64,000 bases of DNA from Moraxella canis. Lineage in GTDB: Bacteria > Pseudomonadota > Gammaproteobacteria > Pseudomonadales > Moraxellaceae. This document shows, piece by piece, positions 29,550 through 39,734 of this stretch; the first letter of the stretch is position 1, and every line of letters starts with the position of its first letter. Both the position numbers and the translations under genes were made by a program. Location: assembly GCF_002014965.1 (NCBI RefSeq), contig NZ_MUXT01000008.1, forward strand, positions 148,753 to 212,752. Direction: 5' to 3'. The notes beneath the pieces were generated by a model that was given only the letters and a program-made list of their open reading frames with translations, had not been told where the DNA came from and ran no database searches.

Positions 29550-30037
29550 ATGTGTAATTATTTATTGAATCGCATTATGCTCAACTATAGACTGTGTGTC
29601 AGAGAATTATTAATACTTAAATTAGCTGGCTTTAAGGATACCATCCAAGGTTATTTAATGTTTATTGGTCAATTAACAGATGAAGACCCTAGAAAGAAAA
29701 ATCCTTCAATTAAAAATGTCAACGCTATCCATTCTATGAGGCTATCTGCAACTGATTACAAAAACATTAAAATTTATATACATAATATTCGATCACAGAA
29801 TGCCTTGTCGGACTTTTTATTTTTAACCGAACAGAGGTGTAAGCCCTACCCTATTTCACATTTGGTTATATACTATTTACTCGATTGTTAATAAAAAATT
29901 GCAAGAAATGTATTCAATATATACAAAATATAACAAGACAAGCAGTGATATTTAAACCCCATATGGCGCGGCATAAATGGGCTAACAACACCCTGAGAGA
30001 TTTGTATTATCAATACAAAGGAACTGGTATAGAGTAA
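29550..30037 (+). pseudogene. Tyrosine recombinase (integrase) catalytic-domain remnant
   Basis: The frame 29550-29891 contains LCVRELLILKLAGF, which aligns with the Arg-I block of tyrosine recombinases (LRxxELLxLK). The catalytic Arg appears as Cys, explainable by one CGT-to-TGT change. It continues to FLFLTEQRCKPYPISH, like the FVSERGxPLS turn of phage and fimbrial integrases. After a frame break, 29957-30037 gives KPHMARHKWANNTL, resembling the HxxRH box. The expected terminal tyrosine region may be represented by DLYYQYKG. The frame breaks and the lost catalytic residue mean it cannot be active. It suggests that the island boundary was once an integration site. Identification is by motif pattern only. 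Confidence 0.45.
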
Positions 30038-30649
30038 TTATCAATACATTAAGAGGCAATACAAAGTTTTATACAGAAATTAAGTATTAGGTAAATGTGG
30101 TGGTAAAGTCAAATGCTGACTGTTAGGATGTGATTTTGTTTGGTCTTTGGGACTATGTCTAAAATCCAACATCATCAGTCGGATATTTACTCAAGAAGCG
30201 ACTTTGTCAAAAGCTTTGGTCTAATATCTGACTATATTAATAATATTGTAAGTGAGTAGTGTGGTATCGGTGCAGACACCGCTTTATGTATGGCGCTGTA
30301 TTTTAGTTGGAGTTGCAAAATACTTATGAATTACAACTTGTCAAGAAATAGCCTTGGCAAAGAAGTTGCAAGGCAACCCATGCAAACCCATTTCAAATTG
30401 TACTAAAATTACCATATTATCAAAGGAAAATCACATGGAGCAAACCACCATAACCATAGAAGTTATTGAACTAGATATCTCGCTAAAAGAAAAAAGCGAT
30501 TGAGCTAGTTATTGCTTCAACTTAATTTATTATGATTTTCTGATATATAAGAATCTATTTATTAGCATTTTATGATGTACATGATTGCAAACATTTCTCT
30601 CCGATCAAGCAGATAGTAGTTATTCTCTAAGTTTTATATTTAAAAAACT
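30038..30649. other. Non-coding or decayed DNA between integrase remnant and IS1 element
   Basis: About 600 bases with only very short frames, for example a 34-codon frame from 30154 and a 22-codon frame from 30435 preceded by AAAGGAAAA. Neither can be assigned. I see no RNA gene or strong repeat. Confidence 0.35.
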
Positions 30650-31432
30650 GGCATTGTTAATTTAAAATACATAACTCAAACCCCCATTCCATTTAGCAAA
30701 CAGTAAATTGAGCGTATTTTCTATCATTTTCTTGCATTTAGAATAACATTTGGTCTTTCTCCTAAATCTTGCAGTAAAATGTCTAATAAGGCTGTTATAA
30801 CTCTCAATGGTAAAAGTTTGAGCTTTGCTTTTTAGGTGCTTGTGTTTTGGAATAATTTCATCATAAGATTTCCAATAATCAGAACAAAACAGCTTAATAT
30901 TGTTTGAGTTTAGGGTGTTGTATAGCCTTGCAAAGGTTTTACTGTCTCGTTTGCCACAAACAAAACCTAAAACGTGTTTTGTTTGTCGGTCAATGGCAAT
31001 CCAAGTCCAGCAGTAGTTTTTTTTGTGTTTGGTATAACTGTGGATTTCATCAAGCTCTACAATGTCAATTTCTTGACTGTCATTGGGTTTGATTTGATGT
31101 TGCTCCCCAAGATGTTTAACCCATTGATAGACCGTACCGTAACTAATGTTTAATACTCTACCAATGGAGCGAAACCCTAGACCTTCTAAATACATATCTA
31201 TTGCCATTTTCTTAATAGCATCGCTCTTATGAGAGCTGTGTTTGTGTACTTAAAAAATAATAATGACAGTTTTTGCACTTGTAGCGTTGTTTGCCATTGT
31301 TAAACCCTGCTTTAACAAAGTGTGTATTTTGACATTTAGGACAATGGGTAAATGTTTGGTTCATTGGGTGGTTGTTTTACATGTGGTTGAGTGTGTGGTA
31401 TTTTAACTGATGTATTTTTGTTTAACAATGCC
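30650..31432 (-). mobile_element. IS1-family insertion sequence, 783 bp
   Basis: Ends are imperfect inverted repeats of 23 bp (30650-30672 and 31410-31432). The outermost 11 bases (GGCATTGTTAA) are identical and three mismatches lie inside. The size is close to the 768 bp of IS1 and the encoded proteins are InsA/InsB-like. No clear target duplication is visible: the right flank is a run of A and the left flank does not match it, suggesting an old insertion or later change at one end. Confidence 0.8.
30662..31364 (-). pseudogene. IS1-family transposase with a frameshift
   Basis: DDE transposase of the IS1 family. The upstream part (31364 down) is InsA-like with a zinc finger (CPKC, then CKNC). 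The downstream part (31207-30662, 181 residues) is InsB-like: a helix-turn-helix (GFRSIGRVLNISYGTVYQWV), then IVELDEIHSY, FCSDYWKSYDEII and RRKTKCYSKCKKM. Between them the InsA frame passes TTT TTA at a T6 run and soon stops, while the InsB frame is open only after a TAA at the same place. Joining them needs a +1 shift (one base fewer), not the -1 shift used by classical IS1. So the copy is either inactivated or carries a base error in the T/A run. Confidence 0.7.
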
Positions 31433-31474
31433 AAAAAAAATATATCAGCTAATTGTAATATTTCTTAATACTGG

Positions 31475-31667
31475 AAAATATTGAGCTTTTGTATCAGCTG
31501 TCTGTTATTCAGGTAAATGATGCTAAAGACTTCATCGAATCATTACACACCTACCTAGATGTTTATCGAACAAATATCTACACCGCCATGATTTGCAAGA
31601 TAAGGTGATCTTCAGAAAGCTGCGCCATGATTGTTATGAGCAATTTTATCATTTTGAGTATTTGTAA
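31475..31667 (+). pseudogene. Fragment of an unknown protein, frameshifted
   Basis: A protein-like frame (IELLYQLSVIQVNDAKDFIE...) breaks near 31600 and continues one frame over as DLQDKVIFRKLRHDCYEQFY to a stop at 31665-31667. It lies directly right of the IS1 element, which may have cut the rest away. I do not recognise the family. Confidence 0.3.
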
Positions 31668-31689
31668 GATGTGTTGAGGTGGTAGACTA

Positions 31690-32910
31690 CTAATCATTTA
31701 ATGATTGATTTTGGGATACTTTTCTTAGACAGTCAAGAAAATTGTTATGAATGCTAAGGCCAATCCAATCATGTCGAAATGTCAATCCAATAGCCCTTGG
31801 AGTGTCGTTAAAATCATAATTGATTTTTGCAAATAAATTAAAATCAAATTCCAAACCCGCTTGTTGACGAGAAATTAACGCCAAACGACTACTTTCCATC
31901 AATAGGCCACGCACCAGCGCCATTGAGCTACACTCAATCACAGTTGGCTCATTGCTAAATTCACCATTGCTTGACACCATTGACTCAAATCGCTTTCTTG
32001 TTGGCGTTTCACGCGCGGGCAATACCCATGTATATCGCATCAGTTCATCAATTCTAACATCGTCTTGATAGGATAAAGGGTGGTTTTTGTCAGCTACAAT
32101 ACATAGTGTGGCGTCAAACAATCTTTCTTGTGTAATGCCTGTTGATTCCTCTATTTCTCGTAAAGCACCTACTAAAAAATCAATTTCGCCTAGCTGTAAT
32201 TGTTCAAGCATGCTTTCATAAGAAGACTCAACTATTTTAATATTAACCTTAGGATGGCTATCACTAAAAAGATTGATCGCCTTCGGTAAAACTTCGTAAC
32301 GAACCAGTGGCATCGAACCGATAACAATTCTTCCAACCTCTAGGTTTTGCTCCATGCGAATTTCCATCTCTCCTTGGGCTAGCTCCGCAGTTGCTAGTTT
32401 GCAGCTTTGATAAAATACTAATCCTATCTTACTTAATTTTAATCCAAGACTGGTTTTTTCAAATAACTTCAAATTCAGCAAATGTTGCAATTCCTGAATG
32501 CTTCTATATACAGAAGATTGAGAGGTACCAATCTTTTTAGCTGCATGAGTATAATTGCTGGTTTCCGCAACAGTAATAAATGCTTTAAGTTGAGTATTAG
32601 TTAGGTGATGAAATAAATAATCATTTTTTTGAATGCCGAAATCCTGCATCCTTAAGACTTCAATCAATCCATATTTAAGTATAGCAAGCGACCTCTTTAC
32701 ACGATTGACATAAGTTTCAGCCTGACGAGTCAAAGCAACCCCTCTACTTTTTCGAATAATAAGAGGGGTTCCAAGCTCTTGTGATAATTTAGCGATAGCC
32801 TGAGTCACTGCCGATTGGGATAAAAACACAGCTTCAGATGCTTTGCTGATACTTTGAAAATCAGCAACAGCACATAGTAAATGTAGATGCTTTAGATTAG
32901 GGATATGCAT
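31690..32910 (-). CDS. LysR-type transcriptional regulator with two helix-turn-helix domains
   Basis: Probable regulator of the divergent lig genes. About 406 residues from the ATG at 32910 (a start at 32934 is also possible; neither has a strong ribosome-binding site), roughly 100 longer than a normal LysR protein. The first DNA-binding domain is near residues 4-61 (SISKASEAVFLSQSAVTQAI). A second, complete one is near 103-162 (NYTHAAKKIGTSQSSVYRSI), with its own winged segment (LFEKTSLGLKLSKIG). The effector-binding domain begins near 192 (VGRIVIGSMPLVRYEVLP). The two HTH domains differ strongly, so this is not a recent duplication. Two-domain LysR proteins are known near some aromatic catabolic clusters. 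The effector may be protocatechuate or a ring-cleavage product (inference). Confidence 0.85.
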   Translation of the reverse strand: MHIPNLKHLHLLCAVADFQSISKASEAVFLSQSAVTQAIAKLSQELGTPLIIRKSRGVALTRQAETYVNRVKRSLAILKYGLIEVLRMQDFGIQKNDYLFHHLTNTQLKAFITVAETSNYTHAAKKIGTSQSSVYRSIQELQHLLNLKLFEKTSLGLKLSKIGLVFYQSCKLATAELAQGEMEIRMEQNLEVGRIVIGSMPLVRYEVLPKAINLFSDSHPKVNIKIVESSYESMLEQLQLGEIDFLVGALREIEESTGITQERLFDATLCIVADKNHPLSYQDDVRIDELMRYTWVLPARETPTRKRFESMVSSNGEFSNEPTVIECSSMALVRGLLMESSRLALISRQQAGLEFDFNLFAKINYDFNDTPRAIGLTFRHDWIGLSIHNNFLDCLRKVSQNQSLND

Positions 32911-32982
32911 AAACGAAGATAAAAAAAGAAGCATAATTTCAGTAATTATATCAAAATCTAATAATAAATCACATTCTTTTAA

Positions 32983-33011
32983 TAATTTAAACGCTAGCTC
33001 TGTGATACTAT
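32983..33011 (+). promoter_or_regulatory. Candidate activator-dependent promoter for the lig operon
   Basis: TACTAT at 33006-33011 with a poor -35 (TAATTT) 17 bases upstream, 40 bases before ligJ. A weak -35 is typical of LysR-activated promoters. No T-N11-A operator was fixed with confidence. Confidence 0.35.
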
Positions 33012-33051
33012 TTTCCTACCGAAATCCATAACAAAATAGGAAGGTTTGGCT

Positions 33052-34077
33052 ATGATTATTGACATCCATGGACATTACACCACAGCCCCCAAGGCTTTAG
33101 AGGACTGGCGCAATCGTCAGATCAATGCTTTCAGTGCAGGTCAAGCAGCTCCAAAAGTTAGTGAGCTTAAAATTAGCGATGACCAGCTAAGGGAGAGTAT
33201 TGAAACTAATCAGCTGGCCAAAATGCACGAACGTGGTTTGGATTTAACAATTTTCTCACCACGCGCTAGTTTTATGGCCCATCATATTGGTGATTATCAA
33301 GTTTCATCAACTTGGGCCTCAGTATGCAATGAGCTTTGCTATAGAGTAAGCCAACTATTTCCTGAAAACTTTGTTGGTGCAGCTATGCTGCCACAATCTC
33401 CAAATACTCCCATTGAAACCTCTATTGCAGAAATGGAAAAATGCGTGAATGAGTATGGTTTTGTGGGCATTAATCTTAATCCAGACCCTTCTGGCGGTCA
33501 CTGGACATCGCCATCCTTGGCTGATAAATATTGGTACCCACTTTACGAGAAAATGATTGAGCTTGATATCCCAGCTATGATCCATGTTAGTACAAGCTGT
33601 AACAACTGCTTTCATACAACAGGCTCGCATTACATCAATGCTGATACAACTGCCTTCATGCAGTGCTTAGAGTCAGATTTATTTAAGGACTTTCCAGGCT
33701 TAAAATTTGTTATTCCACATGGCGGTGGTGCGGTGCCTTACCACTGGGGTCGTTATCGTGGACTAGCGCAGGCACTAGGTAAGCCATTACTCGATGAACA
33801 TCTGCTAAATAATATTTTCTTTGATACCTGCGTCTATCATCAGCCTGGTATCGACCTACTCACCGAGGTAATTCCGGTTAAGAATGTGCTTTTTGCCTCT
33901 GAGATGATCGGTGCTGTGCGTGGAATCGATCCTGAAACTGGATATTACTTTGATGATACCAAGCGTTATATTGAAAAAGCGAATTTAACCAATAATGAGC
34001 GCAAGCAAATTTACGAAGATAATGCAAGACGCGTCTATCCCCGACTAGATGCACTACTCAAATCCCAAGGACGATAA
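33052..34077 (+). CDS. ligJ: 4-oxalomesaconate hydratase
   Basis: Amidohydrolase-superfamily enzyme (LigJ/PmdE/GalB activity) that hydrates 4-oxalomesaconate to 4-carboxy-4-hydroxy-2-oxoadipate in protocatechuate 4,5-cleavage. About 341 residues, the same as Sphingobium LigJ and very similar: MIIDIHGHYTT with metal-binding HGH, LDLTIFSPRASFMAHH, GINLNPDPSGGHW, AMIHVSTSC, VIPHGGGAVPYHWGRYRGL, FFDTCVYHQPGIDLL and GAVRGIDPETGYYFDDTKRY. The ATG at 33052 is chosen over a TTG at 33046 because AGGAAGG is properly spaced only for the ATG. First gene of the lig operon; ligK follows after 12 bases. Confidence 0.93.
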   Translation: MIIDIHGHYTTAPKALEDWRNRQINAFSAGQAAPKVSELKISDDQLRESIETNQLAKMHERGLDLTIFSPRASFMAHHIGDYQVSSTWASVCNELCYRVSQLFPENFVGAAMLPQSPNTPIETSIAEMEKCVNEYGFVGINLNPDPSGGHWTSPSLADKYWYPLYEKMIELDIPAMIHVSTSCNNCFHTTGSHYINADTTAFMQCLESDLFKDFPGLKFVIPHGGGAVPYHWGRYRGLAQALGKPLLDEHLLNNIFFDTCVYHQPGIDLLTEVIPVKNVLFASEMIGAVRGIDPETGYYFDDTKRYIEKANLTNNERKQIYEDNARRVYPRLDALLKSQGR

Positions 34078-34089
34078 AGGAAAGAATAT

Positions 34090-34776
34090 ATGCAAACTCA
34101 ATTAGGTGTAGTTTATCAAAACATAGAACGTGTTGAACCCTCAGTAATTGAAACTTTACAAAATTTAGGTTCAGCAACTACCCATGAAGCAATGGGACGA
34201 CTGGGTCTAATGGCGACTTATATGCGACCTATTTATAGCGGTGTAAAAATAGCTGGTAGCGCTGTAACTGTGCTTTTGCACCCTGGCGACAATTGGATGA
34301 TGCATGTAGCTGCTGAACAGATTCAACAAGGTGATATTGTTGTGGCAGGCATTACAGCGCCATGTACCGACGGATACTTTGGTGATTTGCTAGCTACCTC
34401 TTTTCAAGCTCGCGGTGCAAAAGGTCTTGTGATTGATGCCGGCGTCCGAGATGTTGCAACACTTACAGAAATGAACTTCCCTGTTTGGAGCAAGTGTATT
34501 AGCGCAAAAGGCTGTATTAAGGCAACTATTGGATCAGTTAATGTACCCATCATCTGTGCTAGCTCAATAGTCAACCCGGGGGATGTCGTCGTTGCGGATG
34601 ATGACGGCGTAGTAGTTGTTCCTAGACAAATCGCTAGCGAAGTAGCAAAAAAAGGGTTAGCGCGAGAAACATTGGAGGGTGAGAAAAGGGAAAAACTCGC
34701 CTCAGGCATATTGGGGCTTGATATGTATAAGATGCGTGAGCAACTTGCAGCAGCCGGTCTTAAGTATATCGACTAA
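34090..34776 (+). CDS. ligK: 4-carboxy-4-hydroxy-2-oxoadipate aldolase
   Basis: RraA-fold, divalent-metal aldolase (LigK/PmdF/GalC) that cleaves 4-carboxy-4-hydroxy-2-oxoadipate to pyruvate and oxaloacetate, the last pathway step. 228 residues, the family length. Landmarks: [69 protein letters not shown] (split here as consecutive blocks, with the metal-site GxxRD), [18 protein letters not shown]. Starts 12 bases after ligJ, ribosome-binding site AAAGGAAAG. Members of this family also act as oxaloacetate decarboxylase. Confidence 0.93.
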   Translation: MQTQLGVVYQNIERVEPSVIETLQNLGSATTHEAMGRLGLMATYMRPIYSGVKIAGSAVTVLLHPGDNWMMHVAAEQIQQGDIVVAGITAPCTDGYFGDLLATSFQARGAKGLVIDAGVRDVATLTEMNFPVWSKCISAKGCIKATIGSVNVPIICASSIVNPGDVVVADDDGVVVVPRQIASEVAKKGLARETLEGEKREKLASGILGLDMYKMREQLAAAGLKYID

Positions 34777-34861
34777 CATACCCCAAGAGGCAAGCTCTCT
34801 TATTAGTTATACATGGAATTAAAATATTGCATACTGCAAAAGGGAATAAGGAGAATGCAAA

Positions 34862-36193
34862 ATGCAAAATGCAAATAAAGTGGTTAATGTTCAAGAATTC
34901 TTAGATAAAAATAAATTTTCTGCATATCAATGGATGATTTTTATTATCTGTCTTTTAGTTGCCTTCTTTGACGGTATGGATACGGCTGCAATTGGTTATA
35001 TTGCACCAAGCCTGCTTGAAGAATGGGGTATGGAAAAAAGCCAACTAGCCCCCGTTCTTAGTGCCGCCCTATTCGGATTGGCAATTGGTGCAATGACTTC
35101 AGGACCGTTAGCTGACAAATTTGGTCGAAAATTAGTATTGACCAGTTCAGTAATCATCTTCTCAGGACTTTGTGTTGCTTCAGCCTTTGCTCAAGATTTA
35201 ACTCAACTAACGGTTCTACGCTTCATTACGGGACTGGGCTTAGGAGCTGCCATTCCTAATGCGGTTGCTATGCTTTCAGAGTATTGCCCAACAAATAAAA
35301 GATCATTGATTCTTAACACTATGTATTGCGGCTTTCCCGTAGGTGCGGCGGCTGGTGGTTTCTTTGCATCGTATATTATTCCAGAATATGGCTGGCGCAC
35401 AGCATTATTCTGGTGCGGGTTTTTGCCTCTAATTTTGGGTTTTTTAATGATTTTTATTATGCCTCGCTCAGCATCATTTCTAGTATCGAAAGAGTCGCTT
35501 GAGAATGAGGTTCGCAAAATCTTAAAACGCATCAACCCTACCGAAAATCTAGAAAACGCCACTTTTATCATACCTGAAAACAAAATTGCAGGACAAACAA
35601 GCAATCCAATTGCAATGGTGCTTAACAAGCACTTTCGAGCGGGTTCTGTACTACTTTGGCTGTCATATTTTAGTGGATTAATTATCTTTTATGCAATGAT
35701 TAACTGGATGCCAGTGCTATTTAAAGAAGTAAATATGCCTGCAGAGTTGGGTCCAAGAATCTCTGGTTTGTTTGCTCTTGGCGGCCTTGGCGCCATTGCT
35801 AGCGGCTATCTAATGGACAGATTTAATGGCAATAAACTAATTGCACTGCTATCTTTCCTAACCGCCATCTCTGTTGCGTGCATCGGCTGGGCTTTGGATC
35901 AAGGTTTGGGTATGTTGATCGTAGTTGTACTATTCGCAGGCGTAGTTCAAAATACTGCTCAAAGCTCCTTGCCAGCACTTGCAGCGAAGTTTTACCCAAC
36001 TGAATGTCGTGCAACAGGAGTGTCTTGGATGCTAGGCATTGGACGATTTGGCGCTATTGCAGGCACTTTCCTAACAGGGCAGTTATTAGCTTGGGACTTG
36101 GATTTTGTGACCATTTTTATAATTCTAGCAATTCCATCTCTAATACTAAGCCTATGTTTAATACTTAAACAAAAAATCTATCAAGACAGCTAA
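34862..36193 (+). CDS. Aromatic acid:H+ symporter, MFS (PcaK/GalT-like)
   Basis: Inner-membrane transporter of the AAHS group of the major facilitator superfamily, 443 residues with about 12 hydrophobic helices. The TM1 signature DGMDTAAIGYIAPSL corresponds to the DGxD motif needed by PcaK for 4-hydroxybenzoate and protocatechuate uptake. The loop 2-3 motif GPLADKFGRK and the GAAIPNAVAMLSEY segment are also typical. ATG at 34862 follows AAGGAGAATGC. It sits between ligK and pobA, so 4-hydroxybenzoate and/or protocatechuate is the likely cargo. Confidence 0.88.
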   Translation: MQNANKVVNVQEFLDKNKFSAYQWMIFIICLLVAFFDGMDTAAIGYIAPSLLEEWGMEKSQLAPVLSAALFGLAIGAMTSGPLADKFGRKLVLTSSVIIFSGLCVASAFAQDLTQLTVLRFITGLGLGAAIPNAVAMLSEYCPTNKRSLILNTMYCGFPVGAAAGGFFASYIIPEYGWRTALFWCGFLPLILGFLMIFIMPRSASFLVSKESLENEVRKILKRINPTENLENATFIIPENKIAGQTSNPIAMVLNKHFRAGSVLLWLSYFSGLIIFYAMINWMPVLFKEVNMPAELGPRISGLFALGGLGAIASGYLMDRFNGNKLIALLSFLTAISVACIGWALDQGLGMLIVVVLFAGVVQNTAQSSLPALAAKFYPTECRATGVSWMLGIGRFGAIAGTFLTGQLLAWDLDFVTIFIILAIPSLILSLCLILKQKIYQDS

Positions 36194-36212
36194 TAGTTTA
36201 TTGAGTTATTAA

Positions 36213-37406
<1,194 letters not shown>

Positions 37407-37439
37407 TGAGGTACATCCAAATTAGCAATGGAGCATAAT

Positions 37440-38357
37440 ATGAATAATTTTGAAAAAACTCCTGGATGGTTAGATTTTCACCCCAATCCATCCAAGCCGC
37501 GAATAGCCTTACCAGTGGGATCAGTAGATGCACACTGTCATGTGTTTGGTCCTGGTGAAAAATTTCCTTATTCACCTGAACGAAAATACACGCCTTGTGA
37601 CGCCTCCAAAGAACAGCTTTTTGCTTTGCGTGATCACTTAGGGTTTGCGCGCAATGTAATCGTGCAGGCCACCTGTCACGGTTCAGACAATAGAGCTTTA
37701 GTCGATGCTTTACAAAGCGCTGGAAATCTTGCTCGTGGCGTAGCTAGTGTAAAACGCGATATCAGTCAAGATGAATTGCGGGAACTACACAATGCTGGTG
37801 TAAGAGGTGTGAGATTTAATTTTGTTAAGCGATTAGTTGATTTTACACCACAAGAAGAATTGCTAGAAATTGCGCAAAAGATTGCACCGCTGGGCTGGCA
37901 TATTGTAGTATATTTTGAAGCGGTTGACTTGCCTGAACTGTGGGATTTTTTCACAAACCTACCAACTACTGTAGTGGTTGATCACATGGGCCGGCCTGAT
38001 GTGAGTAAATCAACTGATGGCGAAGAATTTGAATTATTTATTAAGTTACTGGCTGAGAATCCAAATATTTGGAGCAAATTGTCTTGTCCTGAGCGACTTA
38101 GTATCACTGGCCCAAGGGCAATCAATAATGAGCAAAACTCGTACACTGATGTAGTTCCCTTTGCTCGTCGTCTAATGATGAAATTTCCAGATCGCGTTCT
38201 ATTTGGTACAGACTGGCCACACCCAAATCTAAAAGACCACATGCCCGATGATGGACTTTTGGTGGACTATCTTGCACAAGTTGCCACCACTGATGAGGAA
38301 TTAAAACAGATTTTGGTTGATAATCCCATGAGGCTATATTGGCCAGAAGAAGTTTGA
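37440..38357 (+). CDS. ligI: 2-pyrone-4,6-dicarboxylate lactonase
   Basis: Amidohydrolase-superfamily lactonase (LigI/PmdD) opening 2-pyrone-4,6-dicarboxylate to 4-oxalomesaconate. About 305 residues. Nearly diagnostic blocks: VDAHCHVFGPG, FPYSPERKYTPCDAS, LGFARNVIVQATCHG, GVRGVRFNFVKRLVDFTP, VVDHMGRPDVSKS, WSKLSCPERLSITGP and LFGTDWPHPNLKDHMPDDG. The ATG at 37440 is preferred: GGAG at 37430-37433 is 6 bases upstream, and the ATG at 37428 overlaps that site. The order ligI-ligA-ligB-ligC is the same as pmdD-A-B-C of Comamonas. Confidence 0.95.
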   Translation: MNNFEKTPGWLDFHPNPSKPRIALPVGSVDAHCHVFGPGEKFPYSPERKYTPCDASKEQLFALRDHLGFARNVIVQATCHGSDNRALVDALQSAGNLARGVASVKRDISQDELRELHNAGVRGVRFNFVKRLVDFTPQEELLEIAQKIAPLGWHIVVYFEAVDLPELWDFFTNLPTTVVVDHMGRPDVSKSTDGEEFELFIKLLAENPNIWSKLSCPERLSITGPRAINNEQNSYTDVVPFARRLMMKFPDRVLFGTDWPHPNLKDHMPDDGLLVDYLAQVATTDEELKQILVDNPMRLYWPEEV

Positions 38358-38400
38358 TGCAATAAGCAGAATCAACTTAATCATAAAATAGGAGTAACAA

Positions 38401-38793
38401 ATGGCAATTAACAAACCTTACAAAGATATTCCAGGGACGATTATCTTTGACTCCGAGCAGGCAAGCAAAGGCTATCACCTAAACCAATTTTGCATGTCTC
38501 TTATGAAGCCCGAAAATCGTGAACGCTTTAAACAAGATGAGCGAGCATATCTTGATGAATGGCCAATGACAGAAGATCAAAAGCAAGCTGTAATGAGCCG
38601 CAATCTAAATCGCTGTATGGTTTTGGGTGGTAATATCTATGTTCTTGCTAAAATTGGAGCTACCGATGGCTTAACTTTTCAACAAATGGCTGGCAGTATG
38701 ACCGGTATGAGCGAAGAAGATTATCGAAACATGATGGTTAATGGTGGACGCAGTATTGAAGGTAATCGTTATTTAAATGAGCACAATAAATAA
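38401..38793 (+). CDS. ligA: Protocatechuate 4,5-dioxygenase alpha subunit
   Basis: Small helical alpha subunit of the type II extradiol dioxygenase LigAB, which covers the active site of LigB. 130 residues, close to Sphingobium LigA (139). Typical segments: IPGTIIFDSEQASKGYHLN, FCMSLMKPENRERFKQDE, YLDEWPMTEDQKQAV and GGNIYVLAKIGATDGLTFQQ. ATG at 38401 follows AGGAGTAACAA. The ligB start is 18 bases downstream. Confidence 0.95.
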   Translation: MAINKPYKDIPGTIIFDSEQASKGYHLNQFCMSLMKPENRERFKQDERAYLDEWPMTEDQKQAVMSRNLNRCMVLGGNIYVLAKIGATDGLTFQQMAGSMTGMSEEDYRNMMVNGGRSIEGNRYLNEHNK

Positions 38794-38811
38794 GTAATAA
38801 GGAGAATAGTC

Positions 38812-39675
38812 ATGGCGAAAATTACTGCGAGCGTTTATACCTCGCACATTCCTGCTGTTGGTGTTGCATGGGATCTTAAAAAGACGAAAGAGGACTATTG
38901 GAAACCCGTATTTGCAGGTTATGAATATAGCAAACAATGGCAAAAAGAAAATAAGCCTGATGTTATTATCTTGGTATACAATGATCACACTAATAATTTT
39001 GGTTTTGATCTTATCCCTACTTTTGCTCTGGGTATGAATCAAGAGTTTATGCCTTGCGATGAAGGTTGGGGACCTCGACCAATTCCAAACATCCCAGGTA
39101 ATCAAGCTTTTGCCTCTCATTTAGCACATGCAGTAATTGAGCAAGGGTTTGATTTAACTCTATGCTATGAATTGGGCGTTGATCATGGTTTAACCGTTCC
39201 ATTAACTCTACTATTTGGCGATGTTGATCCTTGGCCAGTTAAGGTCATACCTCTGCATGTCAATGTTGTGCAGTACCCTGTACCTAGTGGACAAAGATGC
39301 TATGATTTGGGTCGTGCCATTCGCAAGGCTGTGGAAAGCTATGATGAAGATATCAATGTTCATATTTGGGGTACAGGTGGCATGAGCCATCAATTGCAAG
39401 GACCTCGAGCAGGTTTAATCAATAAAGAGTGGGATAATCAATTTCTAGATGATTTGATTGCCGATCCAAAAAAATTGGCACAAAAACCACATGTGGAATA
39501 TGTTCGCGAAGCTGGTTCTGAAGGCATTGAGCTAGTCATGTGGCTTATCGCCCGTGCCGCAATTTGTGAAGAGGATAAGGTACCAGTAGTTAAACATCGT
39601 TTTTATCATGTGCCCGCTTCCAACACTGCGGTAGGCCACCTAATTTTGGAAGCGCCAGATGTTCGACTCACATAA
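38812..39675 (+). CDS. ligB: Protocatechuate 4,5-dioxygenase beta subunit
   Basis: Catalytic Fe(II) subunit that cleaves protocatechuate between C4 and C5 to 4-carboxy-2-hydroxymuconate-6-semialdehyde. 287 residues. Metal ligands are H12 (TSHIP), H59 (YNDHTNNF) and a Glu in EAGSEGIELVMW; the catalytic base histidine is in WGTGGMSHQLQG. Other family marks: LGVDHGLTVPL and VKHRFYHVPASNTAVGH. ATG follows AAGGAGAATAGTC. ligAB is distinct from the intradiol pcaGH of Acinetobacter, so this organism uses the meta route for protocatechuate. Confidence 0.96.
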   Translation: MAKITASVYTSHIPAVGVAWDLKKTKEDYWKPVFAGYEYSKQWQKENKPDVIILVYNDHTNNFGFDLIPTFALGMNQEFMPCDEGWGPRPIPNIPGNQAFASHLAHAVIEQGFDLTLCYELGVDHGLTVPLTLLFGDVDPWPVKVIPLHVNVVQYPVPSGQRCYDLGRAIRKAVESYDEDINVHIWGTGGMSHQLQGPRAGLINKEWDNQFLDDLIADPKKLAQKPHVEYVREAGSEGIELVMWLIARAAICEEDKVPVVKHRFYHVPASNTAVGHLILEAPDVRLT

Positions 39676-39734
39676 TTATGCATCATCAAACATAATTCTT
39701 TGTAATCTAATCAAAATTTCACAGGAGTATTAAC

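Noticed and set aside
30435..30503. 22-codon frame with a good AAAGGAAAA ribosome-binding site, possible start of a phage tail-chaperone-like gene
   Set aside because: Too short to identify and followed by no continuation in any frame; kept only as part of the decayed stretch.
30641..31441. Target-site duplication around the IS1 element
   Set aside because: The left flank (TAAAAAACT) and the right flank (a run of A) share only A residues; no convincing 8-10 bp direct repeat.
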